DNA of 64,000 nt from Gottfriedia acidiceleris (GTDB lineage: Bacteria > Bacillota > Bacilli > Bacillales > Bacillaceae_G), in the NCBI RefSeq assembly GCF_002128425.1, contig NZ_NESS01000017.1, positions 1 through 64,000 of the forward strand. Reading direction: 5' to 3'. Below, in pieces: positions 62,655-64,000 of this stretch (positions are counted from its first letter, which is position 1; each line of letters begins with the position of its first letter). Both the position numbers and the translations under genes were made by a program. The notes under the pieces were generated by a model. That model was not told where the DNA came from. It worked only from the letters and a program-made list of their open reading frames with translations, and did no database searches.

Positions 62655-62656
62655 CT

Positions 62657-64000
62657 CTACCCTCCTAACACGTATTTTAATGCTTCATGTACTGTATTAA
62701 TACCTATTATTTCCATTCCTTCAGGAAAACTCCATCCTCCAATATTTTTTGATGGAATTATTGCTCTTTTAAATCCAAGTTTAGCTGCTTCCTGCACTCT
62801 TTGTTCTATTCTAGATACCCTTCGAACTTCTCCTGTTAAACCAATCTCACCAATTACTACATCTGTTGGATTAGTAGGTTTATCTTGAAAGCTTGAGGCT
62901 ATACTTACCGCAACAGCTAAATCTACAGCTGGTTCATCTAACTTCAGTCCACCAGCAACCTTTAAATAAGCATCTTGATTTTGTAATAAAAGGCCCATTC
63001 TCTTTTCTAATACTGCCATAATTAATGATACTCTATTGTGATCTATACCCGTTGCCATTCGCCTCGCATTTCCAAAGCTAGTTGGTGAGACAAGTGCTTG
63101 TAATTCAACAAGTACAGGTCTAGTACCTTCCATAGAGGCAACAACAGTTGAACCCGCTACTCCAAAAGGTCTCTCTTCTAAGAATATTTCCGATGGATTC
63201 AGTACTTCTACTAATCCTAACTCTTTCATTTCAAAAATACCCGTTTCATTTGTAGATCCAAAACGATTTTTAACTGCCCTTAATATTCGATAAGTATGAT
63301 GTCTTTCACCTTCAAAATATAAAACTGCATCTACCATATGTTCCAATAAACGCGGGCCAGCAATCGATCCCTCTTTTGTCACATGGCCTACTATAAAGAT
63401 CGGTATGCCTTTTGTCTTCGCAATTTTCATTAATTCTGAAGTACACTCTCGAACTTGTGAAACACTACCAGGAGCAGATGTTACTTCTTGTAAATAGATT
63501 GTTTGAATCGAATCAATTACAACAAAATCAGGAGACATCTCATCCATATATCGAGCAATATAAGACAAATCTGTCTCGGATAATACATATAAGTTTTGCG
63601 TAGCGACACCTAGTCGTTCTGCTCTTAATTTTATTTGCTTCTGAGATTCTTCACCTGAAACATATAAAACTTTATGATCCTTTTTAGCCAATTGTGAGGA
63701 AACCTGCAAGAGCATCGTCGACTTTCCAATTCCAGGGTCACCACCAATTAATACTAATGAACCTAAAACGATACCACCACCTAAAACCCGGTTAAACTCA
63801 TCGAAGGAAGTTTCGATTCGAGTTTCAGTGCCTATTTCCACTTCCATGATCGAAATTGGTTTCGTTCCTTCTACTGTGGCATTTGTATTAAACGTTAGCC
63901 TTCTTGAACTAGCAGGCTGTTCGTTAAACTCAACCATTGTGTTCCATTCATTACACGCAGGACACTTTCCAACCCACTTAACTGATTCATATCCGCAAGA
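62657..64000 (-). CDS. radA: RadA, DNA repair ATPase (5' end cut by window)
   Basis: About 447 residues present; roughly the first 11 are beyond the window end. N-terminal zinc finger partly seen as [20 protein letters not shown], Walker [13 protein letters not shown], RadA-specific KNRFG in [14 protein letters not shown], then a Lon protease-like C-terminal domain ([16 protein letters not shown]). A branch-migration helicase acting with RecA. Confidence 0.97.
   Translation of the reverse strand, partial: SCGYESVKWVGKCPACNEWNTMVEFNEQPASSRRLTFNTNATVEGTKPISIMEVEIGTETRIETSFDEFNRVLGGGIVLGSLVLIGGDPGIGKSTMLLQVSSQLAKKDHKVLYVSGEESQKQIKLRAERLGVATQNLYVLSETDLSYIARYMDEMSPDFVVIDSIQTIYLQEVTSAPGSVSQVRECTSELMKIAKTKGIPIFIVGHVTKEGSIAGPRLLEHMVDAVLYFEGERHHTYRILRAVKNRFGSTNETGIFEMKELGLVEVLNPSEIFLEERPFGVAGSTVVASMEGTRPVLVELQALVSPTSFGNARRMATGIDHNRVSLIMAVLEKRMGLLLQNQDAYLKVAGGLKLDEPAVDLAVAVSIASSFQDKPTNPTDVVIGEIGLTGEVRRVSRIEQRVQEAAKLGFKRAIIPSKNIGGWSFPEGMEIIGINTVHEALKYVLGG

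Overview
The window is chromosomal DNA of a low-GC, endospore-forming Firmicute close to Bacillus (Bacillaceae). Evidence is the run rrn - pdaB - kbaA - salA - cwlD - ybaK - rpsI/rplM - truA - ecf - alpha/spc/S10/str ribosomal clusters - rpoBC - L7/L12 cluster - nusG/secE - sigH - cysS/cysE/gltX - ispDF - disA - radA. That is the Bacillus origin-proximal order read backwards, so nearly every gene is on the minus strand. The sporulation genes pdaB, cwlD and kbaA plus sigH indicate a spore former. Species cannot be fixed from the sequence alone.

Layout. 1-29 is the 5' end of a 16S rRNA gene with two tandem promoters behind it. 372-4977 is the spore/cell-wall block (small conserved protein, pdaB, kbaA, salA, cwlD, ybaK); gerD, expected between kbaA and salA, is absent. 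5173-17333 is an accessory block lying between ybaK and rpsI: a homospermidine-synthase-like dehydrogenase, an orphan HK97-type phage portal protein, a GlnK/GlnL-type two-component system, NAD-malic enzyme, aspartase, a glutamate/aspartate symporter and an OppA-type lipoprotein. 17334-35911 holds rpsI-rplM, truA, the energy-coupling-factor transporter module and the alpha, spc and S10 ribosomal clusters, with secY, adk, infA and rpoA. map and its KOW-protein neighbour, expected between adk and infA, are absent. 36206-41027 is the str operon (rpsL-rpsG-fusA-tuf). 41052-48246 is rpoC and rpoB. 48483-52847 is ybxB, rplL/J/A/K, nusG, secE and rpmG. 52971-55362 is sigH, rae1, rlmB and mrnC. 55367-60436 is cysS, cysE with a T-box, gltX, ispF and ispD. 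60457-64000 is yacL, disA and radA (cut by the window end).

How the genes work together. Most of the window is the translation/transcription core, with recognisable autoregulatory leaders: an L10 leader, an L13-type leader, a pair of matching motifs before rplK and rplA that look like L1 targets, and a T-box before cysE. The least ordinary part is the accessory block. gltP, aspA and maeA form an uptake - deamination - decarboxylation route (aspartate to fumarate, and malate to pyruvate if a fumarase acts elsewhere). They are followed by a GlnK/GlnL-type sensor pair. The gltP promoter carries a 10-bp-phased TTTTGT-type repeat array that fits the reported GlnL operator, plus a catabolite response element just before the gltP ribosome binding site.

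The most interesting items are the orphan portal gene, this putative GlnL-controlled dicarboxylate/aspartate regulon, a short dispersed repeat that sits directly behind stop codons, terminator-like hairpins in the rpoB and maeA leaders, and the absence of gerD, map and ybxF from conserved positions. I saw no CRISPR array, complete insertion sequence, tRNA gene or prophage cluster.
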